Of a stretch of DNA of 64,000 nucleotides, positions 21,872 to 32,268 are shown in pieces. Below the pieces are notes generated by a model, which saw only the letters and a list, made by a program, of their open reading frames with translations, was not told where the DNA came from and made no database searches. This stretch comes from Xenopus tropicalis (lineage: Eukaryota; Chordata; Amphibia; Anura; Pipidae): NCBI RefSeq assembly GCF_000004195.4, contig NC_030677.2, positions 195,328,372 through 195,392,371 of the forward strand, in the 5' to 3' direction. Position numbers and translations under genes: made by a program. Position 1 is the first letter of the stretch, and every line of letters begins with the position of its first letter.

Positions 21872-22243
21872 AATAGAATTGTTCTGCCCTAAATAAGGGG
21901 TAATTATATCTTAGTTGGGATCAAGTACAGGTACTGTTTTATTATTACAGAGAAAAGGGAATCATTTAACCATGAAATAAACCCAATAGGGCTGTTCTGC
22001 CCCCAATAAGGGGTAATTATATCTTAGTTGGGATCAAGTACAGGTACTGTTTTATTATTACAGAGAAAAGGGAATCATTTAACCATGAAATAAACCCAAT
22101 AGGGCTGTTCTGCCCCCAATAAGGGGTAATTATATCTTAGTTGGGATCAAGTACAGGTACTGTTTTATTATTACAGAGAAAAAGGAATCATTTAACCATT
22201 AAATAAACCCAATAGGGCTGTTCTGCCCCAATAAGGGGTAATT
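21872..22243 (+). repeat. 113-bp minisatellite, left part of array split by the LTR element
   Basis: Units contain AATAGGGCTGTTCTGCCCCC, AATAAGGGGTAATTATATC and TTAGTTGGGATCAAGTACAG. The array continues after the LTR element at 29334-30010. About three units are on the left. Unit-to-unit identity is very high. Confidence 0.9.
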
Positions 22244-22248
22244 ATATC

Positions 22249-23133
22249 TGTAAAAAGCCCCCCTAAATACCGGGTTATTGACTATAACTTGTCAGGCTTT
22301 CCTTGACTCTGAACACTGTATATATGTATATAAGCCCCCCTAAGTACCGGGTTAGCGACTTTAACCTGTCAGGCTTTGTTTAATAACACATATATTCTAT
22401 CAACCTGTGATAACATATCCATGACTCTGATATCTTATAAACATAGAACTTTAATTACTACAGTCAGTACAATCAAACAATATTATCACAGTTACATTGA
22501 ATCCTATAGGAAGAGAAGCATCCAGCATACAAGGCTTCTAATAAATATATTCTAACTATACTGCGCTACTGTCTGTGTGTGCATGTATAAGGTATGATGT
22601 CTGTGCAGCTATTCTTAAAGGTGTTTCTTCCAGATACATCACCTGTTCCTTGTTCCTTTCTTTCTTCTTCTGCTGCTCCACCAAGTGGAAGGGCTTCAAG
22701 TTATATCCACTTGCCCTCCATGACAACCAGGCCCCAGCCCCTCAATGTTTGCATGTAAACATCCCGTAACTAGAATGAAACACTGCCCTGTAGTAGTCGC
22801 TGTAGACCAAGGGATATTTCCCTTGCCATAGGTCTCCATTCATTTCCAATGACCTGTTATACTGAATGTCACACATAGCTGTCACTGTCCCATGGGATTT
22901 CCAAGCTTACCATATTCTTGATAAACCAGTTTTCTGGGAGATGGTCAATATTGTTTACATGGATTCAGTTGGGGAAGGTGACTCTCTTCTTTGTTTGTTT
23001 AGTGACACTGTCTTCCCAAACATCTCTTTGTTTATTGTTTGTGACAGTTGGTCGCTGATTTCCAAAGATTGATTGGATACCTATCAATGTCTTTTTCACC
23101 AATATTATTCAATGAACATTGTCAAATATAACA
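22249..23133 (-). repeat. 3' LTR (885 bp)
   Basis: Runs from TGTAAAAAGC on the plus strand to AAATATAACA. It is identical by eye to 28445-29328 except for six rather than five C in the run after TGTAAAAAG. The two short plus frames inside (22575-22769 and 22866-23072) recur unchanged in the other LTR and are incidental. Confidence 0.93.
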
Positions 23134-23144
23134 TTCCCGCCTTT
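23134..23144 (-). other. Polypurine tract of the LTR element
   Basis: On the minus strand AAAGGCGGGAA abuts the TG of the 3' LTR, the position where the plus-strand primer is cut. Confidence 0.7.
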
Positions 23145-23191
23145 GTGTCAAAAAGACACAGAGTCTTAACTGTAGCATTTCCATAATAACA

Positions 23192-23203
23192 TTCCCACCT
23201 TTG
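23192..23203 (-). other. Second polypurine-like tract 58 bp inside
   Basis: The plus-strand word AATAACATTCCCACCTTTG repeats the real LTR/purine-tract junction (TATAACATTCCCGCCTTTG) with one interior change. It includes the LTR-start-like TGTTA after the purines on the minus strand. Confidence 0.6.
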
Positions 23204-25967
23204 CATCAAAGATAGGGGAATGCCAATTTTGCAGAGTTCCAGAAGCTTTGAATTCTGTGGGACGTCATATCTGGGCTCTGGTCTGATGGGCAAATAGGTG
23301 TTCAAACTTGTCAAACGGTGTAGGAACAGTTGATGGCATGTGTACATAATTTAAATGTATACACTAAAATTCATAAATAATAGGGCTAGCCTTGGATGCT
23401 GTACACTCACATTTAACACAAAGCATGAGCTGTACACTCATTGAAACAAATACAACAAACAATAAATACAATACAAAAACGGTTTTGCAGAAAATAATTC
23501 CTAAGAACCAAATATACAAAAAGAATTTGTTAAACTAGAATTTCTTTTAAGCAATTTGATCAATATCACTGAATTCTTTTCTATAACAATTATTTAGTCA
23601 TTGTCAGTGTTTTTTATTTTTTTTATTTTTATTTTTTTAAACAAGTTGTGTATCCTGCTCAACAAAACACTGCCCTACCTGAGTAAAGTTAAGGCAATTA
23701 TTATGTTAGGAAGTAACAGAGAAAAACCATTAGCATTTTATATGATGACAGACCAGGTTACATGTACAATAAAGATATATGGGCTAGTTTTGAACCAACA
23801 TACACAGTTGAACATTAGTGCCATATATTATTTTCATTATATCTAGTAATACCAACAAATTTAACTAAATATACATACCGACTATTGGTGTGAAGTAGGC
23901 ATTTTGTATATTAAATTCAACCCATTATATAATATTCTTAGCCAGTACAGGAATATGATCTATTATCTGGAATGTTTGAGACCTGTGGTTTTCCAGATAG
24001 GAGGTTTTTACATAATTTATCAATGTGGAAGATGGCCTTCCCATAATTTGGTGCTTTATGGATAATGGGTCTGGATCCCACACCTGTATACATATTTACC
24101 TTTATAGTTTCAATCAAACTAGAACTCTATAATTCCAAATTTAAAACATTTGATTTTGACTAGAAGATATCATCATCATTATCATCATTCCCCTCTGATA
24201 TGTATATATATTATTTTTGCTGTAATTTGTAACTACTGTGTGTATAATATATATTACATATTTTAGAATTAAATATATCGTAACATTCAGGACCAATTCA
24301 TACACATCATTAAAAGTCATCCTTGGCAGTCAACAAATATTTCAAAACCATTGTAAGTTTATGTAGTGTATATTCAATGGATTAAGTACTCTTACTTACA
24401 GTTACTAAGAAGATCAGGTAACTCACTTCATAAATAAACATTTTTGTTTACATTTTACCAATGGGACTCATAAAGGGTTATACAACAAACCATATGTGGA
24501 TTTGAAAGCAAAACAAAATATATATACCATTCAATGCAAAGTATACAGAATCCGTAATTTAACAGCTGGATGTTTTTTAATTGTCTAATAGGTACAAAAA
24601 ATAAGGGGAAAAAATTGCCAAAATTCATTTTTTTAGTGCATACTAGGCTGATAGATTCTACTTAGTTTTAGTAATTTAAAGGTATACCTTTTGTATAGTC
24701 AAACCACCAAATTAAAAACATTTATATTGCTACATTAAATACTTTCTCAAGTCAAATGAGATCACGTAACCATAGAATATTTAAACTTATAATCCATGTA
24801 AAGGCAAATTTCTTTTGAAAATCTTAATCACTTGCTACATTTTACATGTCATTATGCTACTCTTCTGCTTGTACACTAATGTAAAGGTTTTGCACAACTC
24901 AGACAATTATCTTTGGGAAGAAAAAAAAAATTGCTAGCCTTCCAAACTGTAAAAAAAAAGTCCAAAAGGTAACCAGCACAGCCACATAAGCTTGCATACA
25001 TATGTAAATATATGTTAAACTGGAGACTGTTAAATAATGGGAACAATAGTACACATCCCTTTAGTTAGACTATGCCTGGGAAGCCCCATTATGGATTCAT
25101 TGATTTTCCTGCAAGCAAACTTAGGTATTGAAGACGTATTTTTATGAACATCTGTATCCATTATATGTCCCATTTGCTGTTAATTTCATAAAAATATTAA
25201 TTCATGGTACTTGATTTCATTTACTTCACTGTTACAAGAAAATTCTTTACTGTTGCAAGAAAATTGCAAAACTTTAAGTTGCCCTTAGTTGGCAATAATA
25301 TATCTGCTACCCATATTAAATGTATTTCCTTTTAAAGAATTCTCAAATTAGGATATAACTAAGAACAATCTGTATCAAACATTCTGACAATGAGGCTATA
25401 TTACTAAAAGGCAATTGTCTACTTGATTAGAATTAATATTTCATAAATACAGGAATATTCATATCTTATGAACCATGTGTTGCTCTTGTAAGGACAGAAA
25501 AATGTAGTAATTTCCTATAAAGGCCTGCCATTCTCTTACTTTGGCTTTATAGCCTGAAAAACAACACATATAATTAGCCTTAGCATTTACTCATCTCATT
25601 AAATTGATATTCCCATCTCTTTATCCTGCATTTAAACACATATAATACCTTTTTGAGTACAAACTTCATGTTGAACAACAGCCATACTATAAACTGCAAA
25701 AAGAGTTTTTTTTTTGTTTGTTTTTTTAAGAAAGAAAACAGAAATAGCCACTACAGTGTCCTGATAAATATACACCTCCTTGATGCGAAGTGAATTCACC
25801 TTTTCTGAAAAACTAAGAAACCCTATTGTATAACACTGTTTCAAATAAACATTTCTTTTCTTGTGGCCATATAATTTTTATACTGTACATATTAATTTGC
25901 TGTGCAATCTTTTATCACATTTTATTTACATTTAATTGCTAAGGCCCACAGTACTGACATTAATTAC
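23204..25967 (-). other. Long AT-rich non-coding region of the LTR element
   Basis: This 2.8-kb part lies between the Gag stop and the 3' LTR, where pol would be expected. Both strands are closed by frequent stops; the longest frame is 81 codons, and none shows RT, protease or integrase motifs. It holds one degenerate TA-flanked MITE (23948-24086). It may keep packaging or regulatory signals, which is inference. Confidence 0.75.
23948..24086. mobile_element. Degenerate short TA-flanked MITE carried by the LTR element
   Basis: CAGGAATATGATC and GGATCCCACACCTG are imperfect inverted ends flanked by TA on both sides. It is more diverged than other family members in the window, although the LTRs around it are nearly identical, so it was probably carried as a passenger through transposition. 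Confidence 0.7.
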
Positions 25968-28322
25968 TTAAATAAGGCATTCTAATTCTGGCTTCAGGTC
26001 CATATATAAATTGTACTGTGTGATAGGGAAAATATACCGCAAAACCAATACCACAGTTTGGAAAAAGATATACCAAAAATGATAATCTTTTATGGTAATC
26101 TCTGGTTTAATATTGGATTCCTTTTTGCCATTCCAGACCTGAGCTGATAGAACAATCCCTTGTTTTTCCTGTGTTGTATCAATCTCCCCTGAATTTTTTT
26201 CCAAACGTGGTGTGCTTGTTTGCCTTTTAGCAAAGAGATTTTCAAAGCCATTTCCTTCTGCGGGACAATGGAGATCCTGTAAGATATTACTTTGACAGCA
26301 TATACTGGTTAGGCATCTTGCTGTGGTGAATAAAGGAAAAGATGTAGATAATCCCATTGACCATGATTTAAACCCATTCACAGTATCAAAACTTTGGACC
26401 TGTATGTCATTTGTATAATCACAAGCATTTATAGTAGGTTCTGGAACAAAATTGTGAACCTTGTCTGGGGAAATAACATTTCCTATGCTAACATCTGAAA
26501 CTTGAAACTGATCTTTTGAATAACACACTTGATCTCCATCTTTATTCTGTTTTTCTAACAATAGGCCCTTGATACTAGCAGATACATTGGGTAAGCTCGG
26601 TAACTGGGGGTGTATTACAGAATTGTCATTTTGTACACAAATTTCCCTAGGTTTATCTTTTTCAGGAAAATTTATTGTGTGATCAGATTCATTTATTTTG
26701 TTATTCCCTACTTTTTGCATGCAAAATGCTGGTCTGTTTTCTGCACTTTCCTTACAAGACTGACTGTTTAAATCTTGCAAATTCATTTTATTTTGGGGTA
26801 ACTTTGTAAGTTCATTGCTGCTTCCTAAATTAAAACCATCCTCCATGCATAACAAATCTTTTTTACGAGTAACTGGTGAAAATGCTTCATATTCCCCACC
26901 AATATCTACTGTAGGGGCTACCTGTGTAATGATTTTCGTTTGCAGTACTTCCTCCTCCAACACAATTGGGCAATTCTCTGTTTGACTTATTGTGCCAATG
27001 GAAACACTAGGAATTCTTTGAGGCATGAAACTATGGGTTATATCATTCCCTGCATAGTCAGATACCTCACTAGATGCTACATAATTTTTCTGATCACTGA
27101 GATCACAGTTCCCTACATATTTCCTGTTCCGTCTATTATTACCCCTCCTGTATCTGCAATCTTTCTTTATGTGCCCAATTTTCCTACAAGCAAAACAAAC
27201 CTGGTTTGTTTTGGGTATGTTGGCCTCTTTTAAGGTTAAAGAAGATGTAACAGCATTATGCTTTCTCCAGTCATTTAAAATATAGAGAAATTCAGGAAAA
27301 GTGCGTGCATTAGCAAGCAGGTTGCGTGTAATGAAATCCATGCCCTCATATTTCCCTGCAAGTATTCGTAACATTCTGGGGTCTCCTATCTCTAAATCTT
27401 GCCTGTGGGTAACCATACAAAATAATGCATGGTATGTTGTACAGAAAGCAAATGCATCTTCATTTTCTCCAGGGACAATATCATTTAAGAACGAAATATC
27501 AATAGCATCTACCCCTGGAAGAGCTAAAATCTGATTGCTGCGCTCCTCTTTATCAGCCCACCTGTTATCCTGCTGCCCAAGTGCTAATGCATTACTGTAG
27601 TGAGGAGGTAGCCATATTCTTAAAAGATAGCAGGCAGTCTGATCATCTAGACTGTACTGAGCCACAAATTGCTCAAATATTACAAGGTTATATGCAATGT
27701 GAACACTGGAATTAAAGGGAGTAATTAAGGATTTTATCTCCCTAGCATATCTTTTATGGGGCTCCTCCACTGTAAATGAAGAGCTATGTAAGTTGCTGGA
27801 GGGTGAGTGTCTAACACTACTGGTCACTGGATGTGCCACTTGTGCTGTATGTAGAGGGAAAAAACATTTACTGTCTTCCCATTCTGTCACAGCAGGCAAA
27901 CTATTCTGATATTTACACCTCTCCTCACCCAGCTGCTCTGTAAGTGCTGCTATGGTTTGTCCTCTCTGTGTAAACTGTTCCCCTAGAATTTCAACTTCTT
28001 CTCTGTTAAGATGACACATTGGACAAACACCTTCAACTTTAAACTTTTCAGAAGAGACGTCTTGTTTGTTATTGTTAGGTACAATGTTATCTTTACTACT
28101 TTCTAATGATGTCTTATACTGAGACACAAGTTGAGCTAAATTACCAACATATTTCCTTTTCTTATGCAATGTTAATTTTCCTATTTTACTGTTTGCATTT
28201 TCATATTGATGTAACATATCATTTAACAATTCCAATGCATTTAAACTTTCCTTACACACATATTTAACTGTAGCATTATCTGCAAAATAACTTATAGCTT
28301 CCATCTCGTCTGCTAATTTCAA
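25968..28322 (-). CDS. gag: Gag-like structural protein of an LTR retrotransposon, 784 aa
   Basis: The product is a putative retroelement capsid/nucleocapsid protein that would assemble particles and bind element RNA. Residues 1-90 look helical. Residues 100-103 are CPMC followed by His104 and a helical, coiled-coil-like stretch to about 140. Residues 190-355 look like a capsid domain, with the major-homology-like spacing Gly285, Glu288, Phe293 in PGENEDAFAF. A perfect CX2CX4HX4C knuckle follows (Cys376, Cys379, His384, Cys389), then a basic patch RYRRGNNRRNRK. Residues 400-745 are polar with no domain I recognise and no DTG/DSG protease motif. A hydrophobic, membrane-like segment lies at about 749-766, near the C terminus. 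The frame starts about 120 nt after the 5' LTR. It is intact and far longer than many Gags because of the C-terminal extension. Confidence 0.88.
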   Translation of the reverse strand: MKLADEMEAISYFADNATVKYVCKESLNALELLNDMLHQYENANSKIGKLTLHKKRKYVGNLAQLVSQYKTSLESSKDNIVPNNNKQDVSSEKFKVEGVCPMCHLNREEVEILGEQFTQRGQTIAALTEQLGEERCKYQNSLPAVTEWEDSKCFFPLHTAQVAHPVTSSVRHSPSSNLHSSSFTVEEPHKRYAREIKSLITPFNSSVHIAYNLVIFEQFVAQYSLDDQTACYLLRIWLPPHYSNALALGQQDNRWADKEERSNQILALPGVDAIDISFLNDIVPGENEDAFAFCTTYHALFCMVTHRQDLEIGDPRMLRILAGKYEGMDFITRNLLANARTFPEFLYILNDWRKHNAVTSSLTLKEANIPKTNQVCFACRKIGHIKKDCRYRRGNNRRNRKYVGNCDLSDQKNYVASSEVSDYAGNDITHSFMPQRIPSVSIGTISQTENCPIVLEEEVLQTKIITQVAPTVDIGGEYEAFSPVTRKKDLLCMEDGFNLGSSNELTKLPQNKMNLQDLNSQSCKESAENRPAFCMQKVGNNKINESDHTINFPEKDKPREICVQNDNSVIHPQLPSLPNVSASIKGLLLEKQNKDGDQVCYSKDQFQVSDVSIGNVISPDKVHNFVPEPTINACDYTNDIQVQSFDTVNGFKSWSMGLSTSFPLFTTARCLTSICCQSNILQDLHCPAEGNGFENLFAKRQTSTPRLEKNSGEIDTTQEKQGIVLSAQVWNGKKESNIKPEITIKDYHFWYIFFQTVVLVLRYIFPITQYNLYMDLKPELECLI

Positions 28323-28427
28323 ATCCTAAATTTGCTGATCTAGGTCCAAATATAGAATTTAAGGTCATACATCTGATTTCCAGAATCCTGACTTAGATTC
28401 TTTAATGCTTCTCAGAAGAAGGGTTCA

Positions 28428-28443
28428 CTGCCTGGCTACGCCA
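28428..28443 (-). other. Primer binding site, tRNA-Ser-like
   Basis: One base after the LTR the minus strand reads TGGCGTAGCCAGGCAG. The first eight bases match the complement of a vertebrate tRNA-Ser 3' end (CUACGCCA) as I remember it, and GGCAG realigns after a small gap. The assignment needs a tRNA database check. Confidence 0.6.
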
Positions 28444-28444
28444 A

Positions 28445-29328
28445 TGTAAAAAGCCCCCTAAATACCGGGTTATTGACTATAACTTGTCAGGCTTTCCTTG
28501 ACTCTGAACACTGTATATATGTATATAAGCCCCCCTAAGTACCGGGTTAGCGACTTTAACCTGTCAGGCTTTGTTTAATAACACATATATTCTATCAACC
28601 TGTGATAACATATCCATGACTCTGATATCTTATAAACATAGAACTTTAATTACTACAGTCAGTACAATCAAACAATATTATCACAGTTACATTGAATCCT
28701 ATAGGAAGAGAAGCATCCAGCATACAAGGCTTCTAATAAATATATTCTAACTATACTGCGCTACTGTCTGTGTGTGCATGTATAAGGTATGATGTCTGTG
28801 CAGCTATTCTTAAAGGTGTTTCTTCCAGATACATCACCTGTTCCTTGTTCCTTTCTTTCTTCTTCTGCTGCTCCACCAAGTGGAAGGGCTTCAAGTTATA
28901 TCCACTTGCCCTCCATGACAACCAGGCCCCAGCCCCTCAATGTTTGCATGTAAACATCCCGTAACTAGAATGAAACACTGCCCTGTAGTAGTCGCTGTAG
29001 ACCAAGGGATATTTCCCTTGCCATAGGTCTCCATTCATTTCCAATGACCTGTTATACTGAATGTCACACATAGCTGTCACTGTCCCATGGGATTTCCAAG
29101 CTTACCATATTCTTGATAAACCAGTTTTCTGGGAGATGGTCAATATTGTTTACATGGATTCAGTTGGGGAAGGTGACTCTCTTCTTTGTTTGTTTAGTGA
29201 CACTGTCTTCCCAAACATCTCTTTGTTTATTGTTTGTGACAGTTGGTCGCTGATTTCCAAAGATTGATTGGATACCTATCAATGTCTTTTTCACCAATAT
29301 TATTCAATGAACATTGTCAAATATAACA
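28445..29328 (-). repeat. 5' LTR with possible promoter (884 bp)
   Basis: This LTR precedes Gag. On the minus strand it starts TGTTATATTTG and ends CTTTTTACA. A TATAAG (28629-28634) and an ATTAAA (28574-28579) could serve as TATA box and poly(A) signal. Both assignments are tentative. Confidence 0.9.
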
Positions 29329-29333
29329 ATATC

Positions 29334-30010
29334 TTAGTTGGGATCAAGTACAGGTACGTTTTATTATTACAGAGAAAAGGGAATCATTTAACCATTAAAG
29401 GAAAAAGAAAGGTAAAGTCACTTGGGGGTGCCAAAATGTTAGGCACCCCCAAGTGACTTTAACCGCCTACCTTTTACCCCGGGCTGGTGCCGCTGTCAGG
29501 AGAAAACAGCACCAGCCCGGGGTAGCTGCCGGCGCTTCCTCCTTCCGGCTTCGCTGCGCGCGCATGCGCAGTAGAGTGAAAAGCCGAACTTAAACATTTA
29601 AGTCGGCTTTTTCGCTCTACTGTGCATGCCCGGCCACCGGCAGTTTAGGAAGTGGAAAGCGGAAGGAGGAAGCGCTGCGCTCCAGGTGCCCCGGGCTGGT
29701 GCTATTTTCTCCTAACAGGGGCACCAGCCCGGGGTACAAGGTAAGCGGTTAAAGTCACTTGGGGGTGCTTAACATTTTGGCACCCCCAAGTGACTTTGCC
29801 TTTCCTTCCCCTTTAAATAAACCCAATAGGGCTGTTCTGCCCCCAATAAGGGGTAATTATATCTTAGTTGGGATCAAGTACAGGTACTGTTTTATTATTA
29901 CAGAGAAAAGGGAATCATTTAACCATTAAATAAACCCAATAGGGCTGTTCTGCCCCCAATAAGGGGTAATTATATCTTAGTTGGGGTCAAGTACAAGGTG
30001 CTGCTTTATT
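29334..30010 (+). repeat. 113-bp minisatellite, right part of the split array
   Basis: Units resume with TTAGTTGGGATCAAGTACAG directly after the ATATC duplication. They are interrupted by a T2-like MITE (29399-29812) and continue for about two more units. Confidence 0.88.
29399..29812. mobile_element. T2-like MITE with TTAA duplication, inserted in the satellite
   Basis: TTAA at 29395-29398 and 29813-29816 flank ends AGGAAAAAGAAAGGTAAAGT and CCTTTCCTTCCCCT. Subterminal TCACTTGGGGGTGCC and GGCACCCCCAAGTGACTT are inverted, and each end also has its own hairpin. A central hairpin surrounds GCGCATGCGCAGTAGAGTGA. A second copy is at 465-740. Confidence 0.85.
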
Positions 30011-30160
30011 ATTACAGAGAAAAAGGAAATCAATTTTCAAATTATTTGATTAAAATAGAGCCTAATGGATTTCTAAAAATTTAAAAAAATTTGGAAATAG
30101 CATTCCCATAATTTGAAACTTTCTGGGTAATGGGTTTCCAGATAACAGGTCCTATACCTG

Positions 30161-30900
30161 TATTATATTGTTCAGCAACCTTTCTGTGTTTATTACTTTT
30201 GCCCTTCTCATTACCCATACTGATATTTATAAAGGTTTAACCAATCAGCATGTAGAATATTTAGGCCTCCAGTTGGACATCCATGGCCAATGCCAATATA
30301 GTTATAGGCAATAATAAGAACACAAATGTTAATGTTACTGGATCCAAATATCTTTTGATAGTGACATATCAAGAAGTCATTTAATTCATTCCTGGTAACT
30401 TAAAGAGACAAAATTCTGATTTTTAAAACAAAATGTTGGCTCCTCTAGTACAAAGTGTGCTGTTTTTTCCGGCATAAAAAGACTAAACAGGAAGGGGCGG
30501 CATCCCCTAGGTCGCCTCAGGGCAGCACTAGGGGCAGAAACACCCCTTCAGGAAGCACATGCATGCAAGCACAAGGGAGCACTTTACTTAACACCTTGCA
30601 CCCCTCTGCACCACAACAAGCAGCATGCAGGGCAATGGGCAAAATGCAAGAAAGAGTAGACTTTGTTTTTTTTTGCATTCTGCACCTTTGTAAATGAACC
30701 CTTATTACGCTCTACTGTACATAACATAAGTCCTACTGCATATTAAAATGATACCATGTTTTTGGAAGTATTCTATCAAGGTCACTGGTTACATATAGTA
30801 TGAAACTCCAGACATGTTAGGCCCTACTATTGGATTCTGTATCTGTTCCAGAAAGATCAATACAAGCAAAAGGGCAATGGGTTTATTCCTGTGTTGAGCA
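30161..30900. other. No gene; fragment of the GC-rich repeat at 30480-30530
   Basis: GGGGCGGCATCCCCTAGGTC and GCCTCAGGGCAG resemble the 12310-12575 family. The rest is unrecognised. Confidence 0.4.
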
Positions 30901-30910
30901 GAATCAGCAC

Positions 30911-31069
30911 ATATAAATCCCCCCTCACTATTCTCATTCAGATAAATGCTGGCTGACAGGCAGCAAATAAATCACACATGATTTCATCTAGTTCTTTAAC
31001 GCTTCCGACATGGTGATCGTGCATGAAATGCAATGTCCTACGATTCACATAAGCGCAGGTGAGTTTTTA
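30911..31069 (+). other. Weak candidate first exon: TATA-like box, ATG and splice donor
   Basis: ATATAAAT near 30912, an ATG at 31010 open for about 17 codons, and a strong donor-like GCGCAG|GTGAGT near 31058-31069 lie in order. The encoded residues are not recognised, and such combinations occur by chance. Confidence 0.15.
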
Positions 31070-32200
31070 TTCTTCCTATTGTACTTGTACTGATAGTGAT
31101 GAACCTGTTATTTATACAGTGTGAACATATAAATAAGGGCAATTCATAGATTTGCATGGGCTGTACATATAACATGTACATGTGGCATAGTCCTATACGG
31201 TCTATATATCCCTCTGCAAGCTGTCTTCCTGAAATATCCACTTCAGTGTCTTCAGTACTTCAGTACTACCCCAATACTTTTAAAATTTGTCATTCGGAGT
31301 GTTTCAATACATAGTGAGTGATGGTGAGCTCCTATAAACTAAGCCTTGATAACCAGGAGCTCTATGTGGCCAACCATATTCCTTCACTTGGCCCCATCCT
31401 TTACATTAGCATCCCCTTTCTGCCTGTTTGACCTGAAATATGAGTAAAATATTAATATGTCTATGAACTTACTTTAATGGTCTTTCAAAATGAAAGGTTT
31501 CCAAACATGGTTTTCATGCAGGGAAAAAACATCACCCCCAGGTTATCCCAAAAGTCTGCCATTTGCACACAGAGTTTTGGCTTTTCACCAGAAGAATTCC
31601 TAAAGCGATTATGCGAGTGCACTGAATTGCCAAGAAGTTGATTTCAAATTAACCCTCTTACCTATTCTAAGAACAAATAACAATTAAGGGATTACAATGT
31701 GTTCATTTACTAATACACCCAGTCCTGGCATTAATTCATTTCTCTGTTTCCTAAACTTTTACATCAGCAGTTTAGACTAGCCTAAACTTAGCCTAGAACT
31801 GAACCCAGAAACACAGGTTACTGGTAAGTGCCATTTTAGATGCAAGTTGCCATGTTTTATAACTGCAATGCAGCTTTTTGGTAATGCACCAAACACAAAT
31901 GCCTTAAATGAGTGAAGTTGAGGGTGTGCTTTGATGCACATCCGTGCAATTGCACTGAATATCTTTGGACATCGTAATTTCTGGAACTCTGTACCTAAAT
32001 GACACCTAAGCCCTTTATTTGCAAGGTTGCTGCTTCAATTGCCACCGGCTGCTGTGGGAACCTTGGATTTCCAAAAGGCTACACATAGTAATAGAGTTAA
32101 AATTACAGGGTGTAATTATTACAAATGACCACTAGAGGGAACATAGAAGAAGGAACCCCACTGTAGAAGGATGGGGGGCTGGGTGAGGGTCCCAAAAGGG
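31070..32200. other. No feature recognised
   Basis: Mixed AT-rich sequence without terminal repeats, arrays or recognisable frames. Confidence 0.4.
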
Positions 32201-32213
32201 GGGATCCAAAGGG

Positions 32214-32222
32214 TATAAAAGG
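32214..32222 (+). promoter_or_regulatory. TATA box candidate (TATAAAAGG)
   Basis: A full TATAAAAGG match stands 55 bp upstream of an ATG in good Kozak context (ACAACCATGG). It could belong to a host promoter or an LTR remnant. Confidence 0.35.
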
Positions 32223-32268
32223 AAGGCAGAACTAGATGTAGTCTTCTTTGATCAATGATAGAACAACC

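Larger units (their letters stand above)
22249..29328 (-). mobile_element. LTR retrotransposon with Gag only (non-autonomous), very young
   Basis: The element is 7080 bp, read on the minus strand. LTRs at 28445-29328 (5') and 22249-23133 (3') start TG and end CA and appear identical except for one C in a C run. The 5-bp word ATATC flanks it at 22244-22248 and 29329-29333, and the joined flanks restore a 113-bp satellite unit. A tRNA-Ser-like primer site follows the 5' LTR, and a purine tract precedes the 3' LTR. The internal 5311 bp encodes one 784-residue Gag-like protein (25968-28322). No protease, RT, RNase H or integrase frame is found. Enzymes must come from another element. A 5-bp duplication and single knuckle fit Gypsy-like or ERV-like elements; I cannot decide the clade. 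Confidence 0.9.
21744..30160. mobile_element. TA-flanked MITE, hugely expanded by nested insertions
   Basis: The right end CCTATACCTG at 30151-30160 is followed by TA and matches the CAGGTATGGG family. The left side begins with the subterminal CCAGAATGCTCGGGACC, and the outer left terminus is not found. Inside are a perfect palindrome (21812-21871), copies of the 113-bp unit, the LTR retrotransposon (22249-29328) and a T2-like MITE (29399-29812). Both insertions split 113-bp units, so they postdate the array. Confidence 0.7.

Noticed and set aside
22575..23072. Two short frames repeated at 28770-29267
   Set aside because: Their exact recurrence comes from the LTR duplication. They lie on the strand opposite to Gag and have no known family features.
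23204..25967. Hidden pol gene of the LTR element
   Set aside because: I looked for RT, protease and integrase words in the listed frames on both strands and found only short frames with no match. A profile search of the translated region would be decisive.
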